Shown here piece after piece: positions 61,812-64,000 of a stretch of DNA of 64,000 nucleotides. Source of the stretch: Bacteroidales bacterium (GTDB lineage: Bacteria; Bacteroidota; Bacteroidia; Bacteroidales; UBA932); assembly GCA_012744435.1 (NCBI GenBank), contig JAAYCA010000003.1, positions 1 to 64,000 of the forward strand, in the 5' to 3' direction. The position numbers and the translations under genes are program-made. The notes beneath the pieces are model-generated. The model was not told the DNA's origin and did not search any database. It saw only the letters and a list, made by a program, of their open reading frames with translations. The stretch's first letter is position 1; each line of letters begins with the position of its first letter.

Positions 61812-61821
61812 ATATACACAA

Positions 61822-63027
61822 TCAGCGGCGGAAAAGCAAAGAGGAATCGCCGTAACTCAGGAAACGGAAGTCATGCGAGAGCGCATAATCGTAGATCGTG
61901 TGCCAATCTCCGCCCACAAAGGCTGAAATCAACAACAGAAGCGTGCTTTGCGGCTGATGGAAATTCGTCACCATGGCATCCGCCACGCGGAAACGGAAGC
62001 CGGGCACGATGATGATGCGCGTACCGACCTTGAGTTCCCGCAAGCCATTGTCATCCAGATACTTGATAATAGCGCCGAATGCTTCCTCCCGCGACGGTCC
62101 GTACGAACGAACGTACGGCGCCCACTGCTCCACATCCGCCGGGCTTCCTTCCTCCAGGCAGCGAACGCCCACATAATACAGGGACTCGAGGGTACGGACG
62201 GAGGTCGTCCCGACGGCAATGACCGGGCGGTCGCCGTCACGCAGACGGCAGAGCAGTTCGCGGCTTACCACGAAGGGTTCCCGGTGCATGGGATGTTCGG
62301 ACACGAGGGAATGCTTGACAGGCAGGAAGGTCCCCGCCCCCACATGCAGGCATACATTTTCTCTGTCGATCCCTTTTGCTGCAATCCCGTCCAGCACGCG
62401 CTGCGTGAAATGCAGACCGGCCGTCGGCGCCGCAACGGATCCGCGAACATGCGCATACAGGGTCTGGTAGCGTTCGAGATCGATGGCCTCCGTGTCGCGG
62501 TTCAGGTAAGGTGGAATGGGGACGCGCCCACATAGTTCCAGCACACGCGAGAACGGGATTCCGCCCTGCCAGGAGAACTCCACGGTCCCCACCTGTCCCT
62601 CCCGGCCCAGGAGGCGGGCCTGCGGGCGGACCGCTTCGTATTCAGCGCCTTCCGCGTCCAGGGAGAGGATTTCATCCGCCTTCAGTCGCTTGGCGTTGCC
62701 GATCACGCATTTCCAACGGCAGGATTGCGTTGCCGCAAAATTCAGGTTGTATTCTGCCGGCGTATCAGGCTCCAGACAGAAGATTTCGATATGGGCGCCG
62801 GTCGGACGGCGGAAGAAAAGGCGTGCAGGAACGACTTTGGTGTCATTGAAAACCATCAGGCTGCCTGCGGGAAGCTCATCGGCGAGATTCCGGAATATGC
62901 GTTCGGAAACGGAACCGTCCCGGTAAACGAGCAATTTCGAGGCATCACGCTCGGGAAGGGGATATTTTGCAATTCTCGCATCGGGGAGCGGATAAGAAAA
63001 ATCTTCAATTCTGATCTCAGGAATCAT
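61822..63027 (-). CDS. queA: tRNA preQ1(34) S-adenosylmethionine ribosyltransferase-isomerase
   Basis: LMVFNDTKVVPARLFFRRPTGAHIEIF; VAAPTAGLHFT; VTNFHQPQSTLLLLISAF. Confidence 0.95.
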   Translation of the reverse strand: MIPEIRIEDFSYPLPDARIAKYPLPERDASKLLVYRDGSVSERIFRNLADELPAGSLMVFNDTKVVPARLFFRRPTGAHIEIFCLEPDTPAEYNLNFAATQSCRWKCVIGNAKRLKADEILSLDAEGAEYEAVRPQARLLGREGQVGTVEFSWQGGIPFSRVLELCGRVPIPPYLNRDTEAIDLERYQTLYAHVRGSVAAPTAGLHFTQRVLDGIAAKGIDRENVCLHVGAGTFLPVKHSLVSEHPMHREPFVVSRELLCRLRDGDRPVIAVGTTSVRTLESLYYVGVRCLEEGSPADVEQWAPYVRSYGPSREEAFGAIIKYLDDNGLRELKVGTRIIIVPGFRFRVADAMVTNFHQPQSTLLLLISAFVGGDWHTIYDYALSHDFRFLSYGDSSLLFRR

Positions 63028-63465
63028 AAAGCAAAGATAACGCTTTTTAACGGGTCGGCAAGTTGATTTTTTGTAAACATTTGTAAATTTTACATTAATA
63101 TTTGTGAAGTTTACAAAAATTTCATCAACGGATCGAAGGGATCGTTCATAAGCTCGATAAGATAAAGTAATGGTTAAAAATTATATGCATTAAATATATT
63201 AAAATCAGTATTTTATAAAAATTAAATAAAGTCTTGAAAGATGTTGAAAACGGCCGAAAAGTCCGTTTTCGATGAAAAAAGGAGGAAACTCTAATTGTAA
63301 TATAAATTTATATGGTTATATATCAATGAGTTCATTCGTTTTTGCTTAATAAAAAATTTAAGATGTTTCTGGGTGTGGTATTAACATGCTGTGAATAGTT
63401 GCCATTTGTAACTCTTGATTTCCTGAAAAAGAAGTGTTACTTTTGTAAACAATCTGTTTCAATTT

Positions 63466-63912
63466 ATGAACAAGCGACTTCAACAGTTTCTCGCCGCGGA
63501 AAACATCAGCCAGGCCCAGTTTGCCGATACGATCGGCGTCGCCCGCGCCAGCGTCTCCCATATTCTGGCCGGACGCAACAAGCCGGGCTTCGATTTTATC
63601 GAAAGTACGAGCCGGCACTTCCCCGCCCTTAATCTGGAATGGCTGATTACGGGGCGTGGACGAATGTATAACGGCACGAAAACGGCCCTGGAAGCCCCTG
63701 TAGACCCGATTGCTCCCCCGTCCGCTCCGCAGGAAAACAGTCTTTTTGAAACGGAGGAATCCCGCAGGGAAACAGCGGGCGAAAGTCGTCCCGGAGTGAA
63801 AAATATCTCAAGAAGTAATATAGATAAAATATCTGATATCACGGATAATCAAAAACATATATCTAAGATTATTGTTTTTTACTCTGACGGATCATATCTC
63901 GAACTTGAATAA
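63466..63912 (+). CDS. XRE-family transcriptional regulator
   Basis: LQQFLAAENISQAQFADTIGVARASVSHILAGRNKPGFDFI HTH. Confidence 0.88.
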   Translation: MNKRLQQFLAAENISQAQFADTIGVARASVSHILAGRNKPGFDFIESTSRHFPALNLEWLITGRGRMYNGTKTALEAPVDPIAPPSAPQENSLFETEESRRETAGESRPGVKNISRSNIDKISDITDNQKHISKIIVFYSDGSYLELE

Positions 63913-63951
63913 TCTCCGATTTCCGAATTATTCTTGTATCTTTGTGTTGCC

Positions 63952-64000
63952 ATGGGATTGTACAGTATTCTTGTCAGACCTTTCGTGCGCAACGCCGAGA
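63952..64000 (+). CDS. Start of an unassigned CDS running off the window
   Basis: ATG GGA TTG TAC AGT ATT CTT GTC AGA (MGLYSILVRPFVRNAE) preceded by TATCTTTG box; too short to identify. Confidence 0.45.
   Translation, partial: MGLYSILVRPFVRNAE

Noticed and set aside
63028-63465. AT-rich gap as a replication origin
   Set aside because: No DnaA-box cluster (TTATCCACA) seen and no dnaA/dnaN/gidA neighbours.

Overview
64-kb window of a GC-rich Bacteroidales-type chromosome. Promoters follow the Bacteroidetes TTG/TAnnTTTG pattern and nearly all of the window is coding. The left end (1-2.2 kb) is accessory-like: a TauE/SafE permease tail, a truncated Vat-type acetyltransferase, a P-loop kinase and an amidase beside tRNA-Phe. 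Next is a 10-gene minus-strand arginine/carbamoyl-phosphate operon (GNAT-argG-C-D-F'-B-E-H-carA-carB) followed by an EamA transporter. It is preceded by a strong promoter and a folded leader. Further right are a porin+potABCD polyamine operon, a tdh/kbl pair whose kbl has an in-frame TGA at a Cys codon, tgt/lptF/dut/murF, hpt/adk, an OmpA protein, a PagL-like lipid A deacylase, obgE, parAB-DUF5683-LysM transglycosylase, rarA, a cysteate-synthase-like PLP enzyme, rlmD, NlpC/P60, queA and an XRE regulator. No CRISPR array, rRNA operon or intact transposon was seen. The most interesting items are: (1) the UGA-interrupted but otherwise intact kbl; (2) the structured leader of the arginine operon; (3) two intergenic elements sharing a GGGAGGG-spacer-GTGGGAGGG(G)-TYCTRCGC architecture; (4) a cysteate synthase homolog, suggesting sulfonolipid metabolism; (5) Ser at the substrate-specificity position (Pro90 in B. 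fragilis) of the acylornithine transcarbamylase. All calls are by eye from sequence and recalled family knowledge; no database search was run.
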